Positions 44,530-57,500 of a DNA stretch of 64,000 bases are shown one piece after another. The DNA lies in the NCBI GenBank assembly GCA_030737875.1, contig CM060915.1, forward strand, positions 636,556,786-636,620,785. The letters run 5' to 3'. Positions within the stretch are counted from its first letter, which is position 1. Every line of letters begins with the position of its first letter. The notes beneath the pieces were generated by a model that worked only from the letters and a program-made list of their open reading frames with translations, was not told the origin of the DNA and did no database searches. The translations under genes were made by a program, and so were the position numbers. The stretch is from Allium sativum (Eukaryota > Streptophyta > Magnoliopsida > Asparagales > Amaryllidaceae).

Positions 44530-47500
44530 ATGGAGGAGATGAAGGAATGGTGTCGACTTATCCCTAAAATAGAGCTCCATGCCCATCTCAACGGTTCCAT
44601 TAGAGATTCTACTCTTTTGTAAATTTTATCACTTATTTAAATTATTGTTATTTCCAGTGTTAGTTACAGTTATGAGATACCCGTCAATTCGTCTTCTTAA
44701 CATAGTTTTCATGTTTGTTAGTTTTGAAAGTATTATATTTGTTTTCGGACTAGCTAAGTGTGCTATATTTTTATTTTGACTTGTAAGTACTGAACTCATT
44801 GTTTGCCAGAGAAAGAGAATATAATTTATATTATATTTTGTTGTCGAACGAAGGCGTATTATATCTGTATTGAACAATGGTTAGATAATATTAATAATTG
44901 AATTATTGACTGTGTTTACCTACAACGAAAAGGGTGATTTATAAACTTTGATTTGTTTATGATTTCACCATTTTCAAGAGAATGGGCTTAGTGGGACTTA
45001 ATACTTCAGTTCATGATACTTGCACATGGGAGAATCATAATAATTGGCGTTAAAACTTTATATTATTGAAGTACTTCTAAATTTTTATAGCAACTTCAGT
45101 TTATAATACTTGCATCTCTAAATCATAATATTTGTGATGATAAATTTTTATAATGATAATATTAAGGCTGGTTCTATTTGCACCCCATTTATTTTCTTTT
45201 TAAAATTAATAATTATGGAAACAAATCTGTAATGTAACCAGGTTCGTGTAAAATCCTCGCTCGGTTGACGGTCTGAGCGAGATTTGTATATTAACCTTGC
45301 TTCCATCAAACTAGGTTTGTATTATAACATAGTTAGGGTCAAACGAGGTTTACATGATAACCTAGTTTGGAGCAAACGATGTTTGTGAATCAACCACATC
45401 ATATTTGCACGTGGTTTAAATAATATAATGACATTTTGGGTATAAATGGGGGGAAAGGGGGGGGGGGTTGAAGAGCAAAAACTGGGATGTGATGATTTTT
45501 TAAAGATGAACGGGGTGAGAAAGGAGGAGAACAGAGTGGAAATAGAATTAGCCTAATATTAATGTGTTTATACTTGGGTTGGACATACAGCGCACCACAA
45601 TACGAAAACTGTCCAGACTGAACTGCAAAAGCGGCGTGGAAAACCAGTCCAAATCTTCTCTCTAAAGCAAGTATCTCAAACTGAACCGATTCACAACAAT
45701 ACGGTTTGATTGTGGTTTGAACTGTTAATCCAACCATATTAAACAGAACAGAATCGATCCGAAAACCTGTACTAGCAATCTTACGATGAAATATAACTAA
45801 TTCCTATCTAATTTTTTATTTTTACGATGTTTATTCTATTTTCAACGTATGTTGTTATATTAATAATAACCGTTATCATAAAGGAAATTTTTATAGATTC
45901 AATATAATAGTTTCCATATTATTTTTTGGATAATGCTAATTATAATCTTATTTGAGTTATCTTACTTAATATTCATGTATTAATTAACCTTGATATTTGG
46001 TTAATGTACTAAACCAATGTCGCTTTCCATTAAACGTAAAATTGAAGTATTCATACAGTTAAAAACTATTTTTTTCAGTTTAGGATAACATTGTGTGTTT
46101 TAACGTTCAAATGACACAACGTCACTCAATCGTAAATTGATTATTGGTGGAAGTAATTTACTTATTTCATATTTAATACGGTTTCAAACTGGACCGAACC
46201 AAAACCCATACCATATTACAAAAAACAGACAAAAGAACAGAACCGAAACCGAACCGTTTGAACGGCTAGTATATTGTTTTGTATTTTTGATTAATCGTTT
46301 GATGCGGTGCGAAAGCGGTTTGGACTTCAAACCGCACCAGACCGAACCGCGTCCACCCCTATTTTATATTGTGGTTCCTTTTGTTAACCCTGCTTCGTAG
46401 CATGATAGGTTATGTGTTATCCAAAGTGCGTCTACTAGTGTACATGTCATTTATGTTTGCATCTCTGAATCATAATATATATGTGATGGGAAAAAAAATC
46501 TCATAATATTGATGTGTTTATACTGCGATACCTTTTGTTAACCTCACTTCTTAGCATGAATTTGCTTATGCTTTATTGAAAGTGCTTCTGCTAGTGTTTG
46601 GTAACTCTTCTTCTTAACAATAAAAATTGAAAATATCTTTTACTATCATTTTTTTTGTCTGGGAAAAGGAGCATTTTTCGAATAGTTAATAATACAAGGT
46701 TGCGGTATTCTGTTAAGTGAGATGTGTTACTTAAGTAACTAAATGCATGATTTACACTATTTTTTTTTTTCATTTGCCAGGGAACTTGCCAAAGTGTTGG
46801 GTGAAAAAGGTGTCATCGTTTTTGAAGATGTAAAGGATGTGATATTGAAATGTATGTATACTATACATAACAATGACATCATCTTCATTGTCTTAATTCT
46901 TAATTGTAGTAGGTTAACAGTTGATTTTATGTTCACAAAATTTCAACCAGCCACCTCCCCATTTTTGATTGGAAGTCTACGAGTTCTAAACCAATATAAT
47001 ATGCTTACACCATATCTATAAACTATATATGCATATGAATGAACACGAGCTCTCACGCGCGGATCAAGTATAAATGAAAAAAAAGCAATTTTGACTTTAA
47101 TAACCTGCAATTCCATCAAAAAGTATTAGGCCTATACTTATGAATGAGGGGAAACTTGGAGTGTTTCTTGCTTTTGAGCAAAAATACAATATACCAGAGG
47201 CTTTCTGAAAATTAGCCCATAAATTACTTTCTGAGAATGTTAATAGCAATGGTTTCTTGCAGGAGTGGCAGGGTAGCAAAGTACTTAGTACCCAAGCCAT
47301 GTTAACGTCTCTATTTCATTTTCGTCCTTTTGTAAATACCATATTCCTTCCTAAACTTTGAGTATCACTTGATTGTTCTTACTGTTATCTTTAAATCTAA
47401 TGCAGTTGGTCGATCTTTACCTGAATGCTTTCAACTATTTGATCTTTACCATATACTTGCAACTGATCATGATACGGTAGCTAGAATCAGTAAAGAAACT

Positions 47501-50500
47501 ATTGAAGATTTTGCAGCTGAAAACGTTGTTTATCTAGAGCTTAGAACAACCCCAAAGGTAACGTTTAGTACAACCATCTTCATGTGGTACGATAACGAGG
47601 GTTAAATTGAAGGTTCACATGGTTGCAATTTATGGTTATCTGAGTACATGCACTTGATTAGGTACGATGTGCCACAAATTGAAATGAAAATAACGATTTT
47701 GTGTTGTATAGGGAGTTATTTCTATTATATTATTCGCAATTCCGGGGAAGTATAGAGTTGCATTTTCAGATATTTCCATGTCATCATAGGAAGAACTTTA
47801 TGCATTATTCCATTCAGATGCTGTAATTGAAATATAACATGGTTTCCAATCATATATCCAACAGTAATGCTTCAGTAGTCCAATAAATAAGTTCATCTGA
47901 GCTTTATATCCTTTTTCTTTTCTTTTCTTTTTCAATAGAACAATCAAGCCAAAGGGATGACAAAACGCTCTTATATAGAAGCAGTTATTAATGGTATAAG
48001 GTCAGTTGATACTATTGATGTTATTTTCGTTTCTTCTGGAGTTATAAATGAAAACTCAACCAAATGTGTACCAAAGAATGGTATATGTTTGAATGAGAGG
48101 AAGAAAATATATGTTCGACTCCTTCTAAGCATTGATCGGCGTGAAACTACTGAAGCAGCACTGGAGACTGTACGTCTCTATCTTAACTATGATTTCAATC
48201 CTTTTTATATTTAAATTTCATTTGTTTTGATTGGCTTTTTTTGGGTATTCAATAATCATAGGTTAATTTGGCACTGGAATTGAAGCACATGGGAGTAATT
48301 GGCATTGATCTATCTGGAAATCCTGTAGTAGGAGAATGGTATGTCAGACATCAGATTCAGTTTATGTTTCTGTTTAGATGAAGTTTTTTCTATATAAAAT
48401 AACTATTAATAAAATAAAATAAAAACGAAAATAAGAAAAGTGAAGATGTTGAATTATCAACTCGTATAAAATGATGTGACACCTATATAGCTTATGTATT
48501 CTATAATTAAAAAATGGTGCCGCGACTACAAGCAAAACATGTGCTATATCAACCTTGCATACAGGCTTACAGCCAAACATGAACTATAAAACTAACAGGT
48601 ACATTTATATTTTATGGTACTAGACTAGTCTTGTTGATTCAATTGTTATACTTACATGTTTTAGGAAAACATTCCTCCCAGCACTGAAGCATGCCAAGGA
48701 TCAAGGTCTTCCTATTACACTTCATTGTGGAGAGGTACATAAGAATATATTGTAACATCCAGATTATATTTCCAAACTATCACTAGTTATTGATCTCTGC
48801 TTTGTTTACTAAGTACATGTTGGATGCTAGCTTCCCTTTATTCTTTTTTCTCCTGACTTGTTTACTCACTTAGCATAAATAACTGCAACTGCTCTAGTTA
48901 GAGCATGAAATTTTCTATTCTAATTATATTATCTTGATAAGTTTCATCTTTCGTAGGTTTGTGTATGCATGAAACCCCGTCAGTTTTCAATATATTTCCA
49001 AACTACGACTAGTTTTATGGACAGTAATGGACTTCGTGATGACATTCTTAATATAGAGCTGATTGTTCCCCGTGTCAATTGAAGCAGCAAAATTTTCTCA
49101 ATCTTAGTATGATATACAATTAGGGCCCCTAAAAAATGTTCCACCAGAATTTCCGTTGGCAACCTTTTCATCTATCTGATATAAGCAGTTTTCTTGAGCA
49201 AGTTTATTCAACCACCATTCAGAACAGCTAATAAGCTTAATATCATAAATTTAGTGTTTGTAGGTACCTAACAAGAAGGAAATTCAAGCAATGCTGGATA
49301 TTTCTCCCCAAAGGATCGGTCATGCTTGTTTCCTTGAAGATGAAGAGTGGGAAAGAGTCAAAGCTTTGAGAATACCAGTATATCTTATTTCTTATATTCT
49401 CAATCTATTTTTTTTTCTTTCTATTCTCACTCTATATTCTTATGAATCACTTAATATTTGTACTTTACTCTGATAACTTATCCACAGATTGAGATATGCT
49501 TGACTTCCAATCTTCGAACAGAGCGTCTCGAGTCCATAAATCATCATCACTTTGGTTAGTTCTTTTGATTTATGTAACCATGGAATATTTATAATGACCT
49601 GATAAAGAGGCCTTGTCGAATAATTAGTCATGAGACATGAGGTTTGATCACTGTGATTCTTGATCTTTCAAATGAAAAGTTTCATCTGAAATATCACAAG
49701 TGGTTCAACTCAAAAGTTTATAACTCTTATTTTAGGATTTGCAACATTGCTAGGGAAACTGCGAACTTGCAACATTAATAACCCAGCAATATCAATTTGA
49801 CTTCCTTTCTACAACAGTTTGTTTTGTTTTTGCACCATCAGTTTTCTTAATCAAAACCCTTGTGCTCTACAAATAAGTTGCATGATTCAAGTTAGACGCA
49901 AGTTAGGATAATGTATAATTATATTTGCCGGACGTCTTTGTACACATCAAAAACTTTGTGACTTCCTTTCTATCCCGCCTTTGAACCAAATAAAGATAGG
50001 AATACGTAAGGTACAGTATCAAACAAAGTAGTATTTCATATTTGTGTTTTTTTTTTCAACTTAATTGTTATGCATGAATAATTTCTGCAGATGATCTATA
50101 CAAATTAAAGCATCCAGTTTCCCTATGCACTGATGATCGAGGCCTTTTCTCAACCACTTTATCTTATGAATATCATCTGGCTGCTTCAACATTTGGTATG
50201 CAGTTACTTCACTGTATTATATTCTAATTATATGTGATCCATTAAAGTAATAGTATGATCCAAGCCCCTTAAAAAATTAGAACATTCCAACATCAAATTC
50301 TTTCGAGGGATATTTGGTATAACCACTTATACTAATTATAATATTTGATTTAGCCCCGCTGTTCTTTCTACTAAACTTACTGATAGAAATCTAAAGCGGG
50401 AACAAATAAAGAGATTGAAACAGGAAAAGCGGCCAATTAAGGAATTCTGTAGTGTGAACTGTATGTGTGTGTATGTGTGGAGCGGCTGTTGGGACACAAA

Positions 50501-50615
50501 CAAATTGTGAACCGTTGGATTTAATTGTCTTTACATAGAAGGTGGAATTTAGGAGAAGATCTAATGATTGAGATTTATTGTCTAAATTTATGTCCGCATT
50601 TTCTGTTTAAATAAA

Positions 50616-50696
<81 letters not shown>

Positions 50697-52827
50697 TCTA
50701 CACCTTTATCTCCCCTTGAATTCCAAGCACTCATTCCGACTCCGACTGAATTTAATAATATAGTGTAGCGGAAAGAGAGAGAAAATTAATCTTTATTGTT
50801 TTGTTTACGGTTATTATTTGGTTATTTATTTATTAATATTTGTTTAATTATTTTATCTTTATTTCTGTTTTCACCTTTAAGTCTCTTATTATTGTTATTA
50901 CCTTTAAATCGACCTTTTCATTTGGTTTGGGTTCCATCACTAGCCGACCTCAACTTGTTTGGGAATAATGGCTTTGTTGTTGTTGTTGTTGTAATGTTTT
51001 GTTTACTAAATAATATTTTGACATTCAATTCCAGTGTAATAAAATAACACATTATATACTAGCATTCCATTCAAAATAAAACACATTCCACATTCCATTG
51101 AAAATAAATAAAAAACTAGGGAAGAAAGATTAGCGTGATGTAAAAATTATCTACTTTTATTTCCTCCTCCTTTTTGGTTTCCTTTGAAAGCTTGGATTTT
51201 TATCGGAAACGTTCTAGTAAAAAAGATGCACACATCTGTATAAATTGAAAAATCACAAACTGTTATTTTAACTAAGAAATGTCCATCTTAAAGATGTTTC
51301 CGACAAGGACTCTTAAAAAGGTCTAGCAAGTTATCCGTTGTAAACTTCAGCAAAGGAGGTAATGAAATAAAATAAATAAACATTTGAGGTTATGTTCAAT
51401 ATTCTAACTAGGTTATGAGACCCCATGCACCCTCCACATAAATAAATGAATGAATGAATAAACTAATGTATAATCCTTTTGTATGAATCCCCCTTGTTAA
51501 ACCTTGATTTTTCTTAAGTTCTGCCAGGGAGAGGGAGAGGGATCTAAAAATACTATGTTTTTTTTTTTTTTTTTTTTTTTTGGTTAATTCTGTATATAAA
51601 TCAAGCATCTGTTTATGGAAATGCTGTAGAATATATTTACTCTGTCATGGAGGGCAGACGCATCAAATTATGAGCAAGTTTCATGTATATTTTGCAAATA
51701 ATTGAATTTTCTTTTTCGAAAGGCATTAAGTGCGCCACAGTTCCTATTCCAAAATATCCATTCTTACTTTATTCATTTTTTCTTTGAAATGTACTAAGAA
51801 TAGAAGGGGGCATAAACAATACTGCCATACGGAAACCGTCCACATCGGACCGTAGAAACAGTATGGAAACCTGTACCGGATCTTTCAACCGAAGCAAATA
51901 TCAAAAACTGGATTGACCCACCTTGATATGGTTTGGACGATTGAACCAAGCATATTAAATTGGACCAAACTGAATATTTACACTAGTAATCTTATGCTAC
52001 AAATATAACCAAATTCTTATTTCATTTTAGATTCTAACGATATATATTCTATTTCCAACGTCATTGTTGTCATAATAATATTAATCATTGTCATAAAGGA
52101 CCAAGTTATAGTTTTAATTTAATATTTTTATCTCATTTTTTGCATAAATGCGGACTATAATCTTTATTCTAGTTATTTTACTTGATGATTGTGCTTCAAA
52201 CCGACTTATGCCCACCCCTACTCTAGAATATCCAAATATCCTAAAAGTTTAATTGGCAAAGTGCCACTGATGCTATATACCGAACCATCCTCTGTTAACT
52301 TTGTTCAGTCGACGTTGTAACGTTCAGACAAATATGTCATATTGAAGTTAGATTTTTAGGAGTTATAATTTGTTTTTGAACTGCTTAGTTTAGAACAGAA
52401 TTGAAGATGTCATTGCTGTCTATTTTCAAAATGTGGAGCATTAGATTTACTCATTCGCTTTTTTGAAAAGCATCTTTTTTCAATGTGTGCGTACGTACGC
52501 GCGCATACGCATACGTGTGTCTGTGAATTGTCACATTGAGTATTCATAGGAGGTGTTCACTCCATTATCATCTTCTTGTTTTGGATTGGGATGAATGAAA
52601 CAAGTTCAAGATGTTCGAAACGTTTGAGTTCCAGTTGAATACATTTGATATGTTATTTCAATGTTCATGTATTAGTTAATTATATTACCTGTTTGTGACG
52701 TGAAGGACTTAACAAGGAGGAGATGATTGAGCTAGCTCGCAGTGCCATCAACTTCATATTTGAAGATGATGAAGTAAAGCAGTCTTTGCAAGAGATGTTC
52801 AAGGATGCTGAGAAAAGGCTGCAGTGA
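44530..52827 (+). CDS. MAPDA: N6-methyl-AMP deaminase (adenosine deaminase-like, ADAL/MAPDA), ten exons
   Basis: Exons: 44530-44618, 46781-46851, 47406-47557, 47939-48169, 48262-48338, 48665-48734, 49264-49377, 49488-49554, 50091-50195, 52706-52827. Together 1098 bp (365 residues plus stop), all introns GT-AG and phases consistent. The start gives MEEMKEWCRLIPKIELHAHL, with the metal-binding His17 and His19. Other family landmarks: VVYLELRTTPK, GIDLSGNP, HCGE (His227, catalytic Glu230), IGHAC (His250) and CTDDRG (Asp305, Asp306). The known family is about 355 residues, so this is full length with no missing catalytic residue. The enzyme is a zinc amidohydrolase that converts N6-methyl-AMP to IMP plus methylamine, cytosolic, acting in salvage of m6A-containing RNA; this is from knowledge of the family. 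It is the only intact host gene found here; introns 1 (2.2 kb) and 9 (2.5 kb) are swollen by repeats. Confidence 0.95.
45574..46362. repeat. hAT-like repeat in MAPDA intron 1
   Basis: Begins TTGGGTTGGACATACAGCG. The right end, inverted, reads AATAGGGGTGGACGCGGTTC, and the termini are rich in AACCGAACCG. The middle (about 45770-45990) is homologous to the repeat in intron 9. No transposase is visible. Confidence 0.55.
50618..50692. repeat. Compound microsatellite (TA)n(CT)n in MAPDA intron 9
   Basis: A pure TA/AT run at 50618-50653 is followed by a pure CT run to 50692. Confidence 0.95.
50930..50994 (+). repeat. 3' tail of a non-LTR retroposon (RTE/Au-SINE type) in intron 9
   Basis: GCCGACCTCAACTTGTTTGG followed by GGCTTTGTTGTTGTTG repeats is the 3' end shared by plant RTE LINEs and Au-type SINEs. 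The 5' extent is not clear. Confidence 0.5.
51801..52220. repeat. hAT-like repeat in MAPDA intron 9
   Basis: Starts TAGAAGGGGGCATAAAC and ends with the inverse of TAGGGGTGGGCATAAGTCGG. Shares GTAATCTTA, CAAATATAAC, CTATTTCCAACGT and TCATAAAGGA-type blocks with the intron 1 repeat. About 420 bp, no coding content. Confidence 0.55.
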
Positions 52828-53256
52828 GATATATGCTGCTTATTTGGTCATATCTTCTGAACCTAAATAAGCAGCTTAGTGACCCCATTGAATAGAATTT
52901 ATGAAACTGGAATGTATCTTGACATTACAATTGATGTTTTAAGTTTGCCTTTTTGTACGTTTATTTATTATGTCGTCTCTTTTATATTTGAGTAATCAGT
53001 AAAATATAAAATGCACGGCTTTTTCCAGCGAGTGATAAATTCATATTCCAAGTATCTAGTAATACTCCCTGTAGCATGGGTAATGGATGTAGATGACACT
53101 GTGTTGAACGTGTTTCACAGAGTTGTATAGGTGCATTTGTGAAAAATGAGGATTTAAGACATAAAAGTTAAAAGCTTGTATCTATGTAAACACGAGTGAT
53201 AAAGAGACTTCTTGAAAGGAATACGAGTAACCAAATAAACAAGAGAGTAACGACTG

Positions 53257-53260
<4 letters not shown>
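52828..53260 (+). other. 3' UTR and downstream flank of MAPDA
   Basis: AT-rich sequence after the TGA stop, with TTTGTACGTTTATTTATTATG and TTTGAGTAATCAGTAAAATA stretches that could serve in polyadenylation. No other gene is seen. Confidence 0.5.

Positions 53261-53326
<66 letters not shown>
53261..53326. repeat. (TA)33 microsatellite
   Basis: Sixty-six bases of uninterrupted TA directly before the MITE. Confidence 0.97.
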
Positions 53327-53327
<1 letters not shown>

Positions 53328-53331
<4 letters not shown>

Positions 53332-53518
53332 GCAGCGTTCAATGATATTCCAAACAATTGAGCACTTCTTTGATATTTTAATTTTCACCATCCATTTATA
53401 TTAAATTAAGTTGAAGAAGAGAAAATAAATGAAAGGAAAGGAATAGATAAATGAGTGATGAAAATTAGAGGGTCAAAGGGGTGTCACACAGTTTGGAGTG
53501 TCAATGAACGTTGCTCTT
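53328..53518. mobile_element. Palindromic MITE, 191 bp
   Basis: The left end AAGAGCAGCGTTCA and the inverted right end AAGAGCAACGTTCA open an imperfect inverted repeat that extends for about 80 bases per arm (both arms continue with CCAAAC, then TTGATATTTTAATTTTCA versus TTGACCCTCTAATTTTCA). The element is thus nearly one long hairpin. No confident TSD was found because the left flank is the TA tract. Confidence 0.7.
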
Positions 53519-53615
53519 GAAATAATAGACTAGCTTATATAAATATTTTTGAAATTTTGAAAATAACCAAGTATGGTTTGTGTGATTTATTTAATGAAGT
53601 TGCTATGTAGATTTG

Positions 53616-53621
<6 letters not shown>

Positions 53622-53661
<40 letters not shown>

Positions 53662-54130
53662 CCAACCAGTTTTTATAGTGATTTGTAATACTGTTTTCAT
53701 TAAAACAAATAATGAATACATAAAAATAAAATAAAGGTAAGCAAATCGCCTGCCTGTTACAAACATCTTTCTGGACCTAGCTACAAACAAATAGTGTCTG
53801 ATTTAGTCTCCATGCAGGGAGAAAATCAAAACTAGAACATTGAAAGCAATTTAGTCTAAGAAAAAAAGAAAAAAAAACTCTGCACACCACAATAGAGCAT
53901 CACAGTGCAAAAACAATTATACAACAAGCTATGACACAGGAAAGAACACAAATGGCTGCAAAGCAGTCCCACTACCCTAACAACAAGCTAAGGAGGCAAT
54001 CAAGAACTAAAGAACGCAAGCGCTACCACCAGAAAACCTATAAAGGCAAAAAGCTTACCAATACGTCGCAAAAAAAATTCACAACCAAATGGTTTGCATT
54101 TCTATGAGTTTCAGGCACACAAATGATCTA
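53622..54130 (-). mobile_element. Possible 5'-truncated LINE 3' end
   Basis: A 36-base T run (53622-53657) is the poly(A) tail if read on the minus strand. It is preceded by AATGAAAACAG-type 3' UTR sequence. No RT-coding remainder and no clear TSD were found, so this is tentative. Confidence 0.3.
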
Positions 54131-54144
54131 GCAGAACAGGCGGT

Positions 54145-54489
54145 TTAGCTCAATAGATCATGATGAGACTCTGACATGTGGCAGAGAAATACAACTGTCG
54201 GCAAGTGTCCCACCGCGAGATGGATCGAAGATGGGAAAATATTCATAAGCGAAGCTGATGAGACCAAAGTCAAAGCGACATAAAGCAGGTGGAAAATACG
54301 AAGAAAATAGTTGTGGCTAGGGATAGGGTTAGGAGTGGTGAATTCCACGATAACGAAAACTGGATAAGGGGAATGATAGATCTGAGGGAAGCGAAGGCGT
54401 GAAAGTTTAGAAGCGAAAATGGAATGTTGTGGAGAAAGATCGAAGGAGAGAGAAACAAAGAGATGATAAAGCGATTGTCCAGTCGCCAT
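54145..54489 (-). CDS. Unrecognised open frame, possible first exon or chance ORF
   Basis: 115-codon frame (114 residues) starting MATGQSLYHLFVSLSF, rich in Ser, Leu, Phe, His and Pro. The ATG lies in good context (CTCCATGGCG), 12 bp from the terminus of element E at 54502. I do not recognise a domain. The N-terminal sequence could be a transit-type leader. If it was a gene, its promoter has been displaced by element E. Low confidence. Confidence 0.2.
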   Translation of the reverse strand: MATGQSLYHLFVSLSFDLSPQHSIFASKLSRLRFPQIYHSPYPVFVIVEFTTPNPIPSHNYFLRIFHLLYVALTLVSSASLMNIFPSSIHLAVGHLPTVVFLCHMSESHHDLLS

Positions 54490-54501
54490 GGAGGAGAAAG
54501 C

Positions 54502-57500
54502 CGTAACAAACCGAAACTTTATATAAGAATATTTAATTAATTTAAATATTTAAAACGATTAATTGCTTGTGTTAAATTTTAAATAAGAGTTTGGATGTTG
54601 AATTAATTTGAAATTGAGAACCTCGAGTTTAAAGTTCAGTTGAATTTATATTGAAGTTATGTAAAATTCTATTTGAATATATACGATAATAAGAAATTAT
54701 TATCGATGAGTGTGAGTGATTTGGAATCTATTATGTATTTATTCGATTTTACTAACAGACGTAAACAGCCAATTTCTAAACGATCTCGGATTTTGACGAA
54801 ATTAATTTTCTAATCCATAATAAGAGTTGTTTTGTGATCGTGCGCGATATAGACGCGTATCGGTTAACGGTTTGACAATTAAAATAGCTGTTTTTGCAAA
54901 CAGTCTCGGAATTCGACGAAACCAGTTTCGTCGGGTATAAAATATTAGATTATTGTAGGATTTCAAATTTCATAGCAATCATGTTTGGTATGTGGCCGTT
55001 TGAGCGTGTAACGCTTGAAAAAGAAACATATGAATATAATATTATAAAATTGTGCCTATATACACCTCCATCCCTCTCAAAATTAGACAACTCACCCCCT
55101 CCCCTCTCTCTCTCTCTCCCCCTCTCCTCTTTTGCAATGGCCGTGGGTTTCCTCTTGGTAACCAAAGGAAAAAGAGGCCTTTAAAAATTCAAAACAAATA
55201 AAAGAAAAATCCTAAAATAAAGAAGCTTTGATTTTTGAGTGTATTTAGGACAGATCTTCATTTCTATATGCTGGTTGGGGAGGGAGAGGGGGATGTGAAG
55301 CCTATATTGGGCTCGACATTTAGAGCCATAAGGAGCGTTTGAGATAGGGCATGAATTTACTCTCGATTGAAGAACCTTTGGTTCAATTGGGTGTTGGATT
55401 TGTGTTTGCGGAGGGAAGAGGTGATGTTTGGAAAAGTTTTGAGGAGTTCGACACAAAAAAAGTTTGCTATATGTAGCTTTGTAGGGGAGGATGGAAATTG
55501 AGGATGGGGTGTAAGTTTGGTGGTGGATGGAGGTGGTTCGCGTAGAGAAAAAGAATGACGAAGTCAGTTGGTGATTTCATGAAGTGGTGTGAGGGCTTAG
55601 AGGAGAGAGAATGGAGGGAGAGATGGGTTTGGTTTGCTATAAGGTGAAGAGGGAACACAAGTTTTAAACATGGGAAAGAAGGATTTAAAGAGGGTTAGGT
55701 GATTAATATTACTAATGACATTTAATTATGTTCAAACTTGTAAATGTTATAACATTCTCATTTTAGATCCAATCGAGAAGTCGTCAGTTGCATTAGGTTC
55801 ATATGGACAAACACTGCGCGTACGAATCGGATTGCTGTGATTTGGAGCTGCTTGGAATTTTGTCTAAATTCGAACATTTGTTTGAAATTAGATAAAACGA
55901 CATGAAATCGTCGATTGGAGTGGATGGTGAGTTAACTCTCATGCTTTCTGAAATACTTTGAATGTTGTTATTTCTTATAGTAGTATTCATTGTTGTTAGT
56001 ATATATAATTGCGTGTTTGGATGATTTATTGTTTTGTTGGTGGTTGTCGATATATATATTCTCGTCTATGAACGAATGACCTTTGACGCTACCTGCTTTT
56101 AAGCGCAAGATTCGTCTTAAATGAATTTAATTAGATTATCTATTTCATATGAATATATAAACTAATATATGAGCTGTGATGCAGGGGAACAGGTTGGAGG
56201 GATCCAACAGGATTCCTCAATGTTTTGGGTGTTACTTGCTTTCATATTATACACATATAAACCGTCTAGCATAAGTAACATTAAAATCTGATTTGGATGA
56301 TGATTGTTGAATTAAATTCAATATTGATGTGTTATTGACCAATAAACAATATTGGTTCAGTGATTGGCAGCAGATGACCTAAAATCCATCTTTTTAAGAT
56401 GTTGATTCGCCATTAGGCGAGTTGATTAAGTTTGAAGTTATAAATTTTATTTTTATAAAAAAAGCAAAGTTTTTGGATTTATTTTATATAAGTTATATAA
56501 AATAATGGTTTTATAAATAGATCAATATTTATAGTTGGACTTTGTAAAGGAAATTTTAAAATGGTTATGAAGCGAAATCCCTGATTAATAAATAAGTTTT
56601 ACAATTGGATATTTCGAATGGTGAAACTTTACTAAGTTTGATGAAGTTATAAAACCTTGTTTTATGATTAATTGAGTTTATAAGTGATTTTCAGTTGTTT
56701 TGAACAAGTTTAATAAATAGTTTGTTGAACTTGTAAAATAACGCAGAATTGATATTAGATTTCAAAATTGAAATTTATGAAAAGTGGATATTTATATAAA
56801 AAAAACTTTTAAATGATTTAAATTGATTTTTAAGCTATGTTTTAAGTGATTTAATTTTAAAATAAACTAGGATTTGTAAACTATGAAGTTTATAAAGAAA
56901 AGGAAATCGAGTTTTCAATAAGATTTATAACGGAGATTTTATAAAGGATTTTATAAAGGGATTTTATAATAAATCCAAGTTTTATAAATAAGGCTTATAA
57001 AAGAGATTAAAGCTAATGCGGTGACATTAAAATGAGGATTTACTTTAATAATCGAATTAAGTAAAAGTAGTTGTGATTGAAATGAGATTATTTCCAGATG
57101 TCGAAAAGAGTATTTAAACTTTATTTGAATTGAATAGTAAATGGAACTTGTTGTGACATTTACTCAATATTAGATTTAACGTTGATAAACTTCTAATTAT
57201 CTTGAAGATAAGAATGTTGTCGGGTCAAGGTCTGAGAGGTAAGTAAAATACCCTAACTTGAACGACTTCGTTATTATCTAAGAGATGATACTGGTTTGAA
57301 AACGAAAATGAACGTTGGAAATAAATTTATTACTTCCATAAGTGGTGCAATAAACTTTAATTTGCAAAGTTTAGAAATTAAATAAATCTGTTGGGTTTTA
57401 TAATAAACAATGTATTTTATGATATTGTATGGCCAAGGTATGATGTGTGACTATACTTATACCATTTTGTTAAGTATATAGCACTATTTTTTAGTGAAAA

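Noticed and set aside
50796..51047. Leucine-rich 83-codon frame in MAPDA intron 9
   Set aside because: Low-complexity T-rich frame ending in a retroposon TTG tail; inside an intron with no coding signature.
53622..54130. Full LINE with reverse transcriptase
   Set aside because: Only a poly(T) run and UTR-like sequence; no RT or endonuclease motif and no TSD, so kept only as a low-confidence tail.
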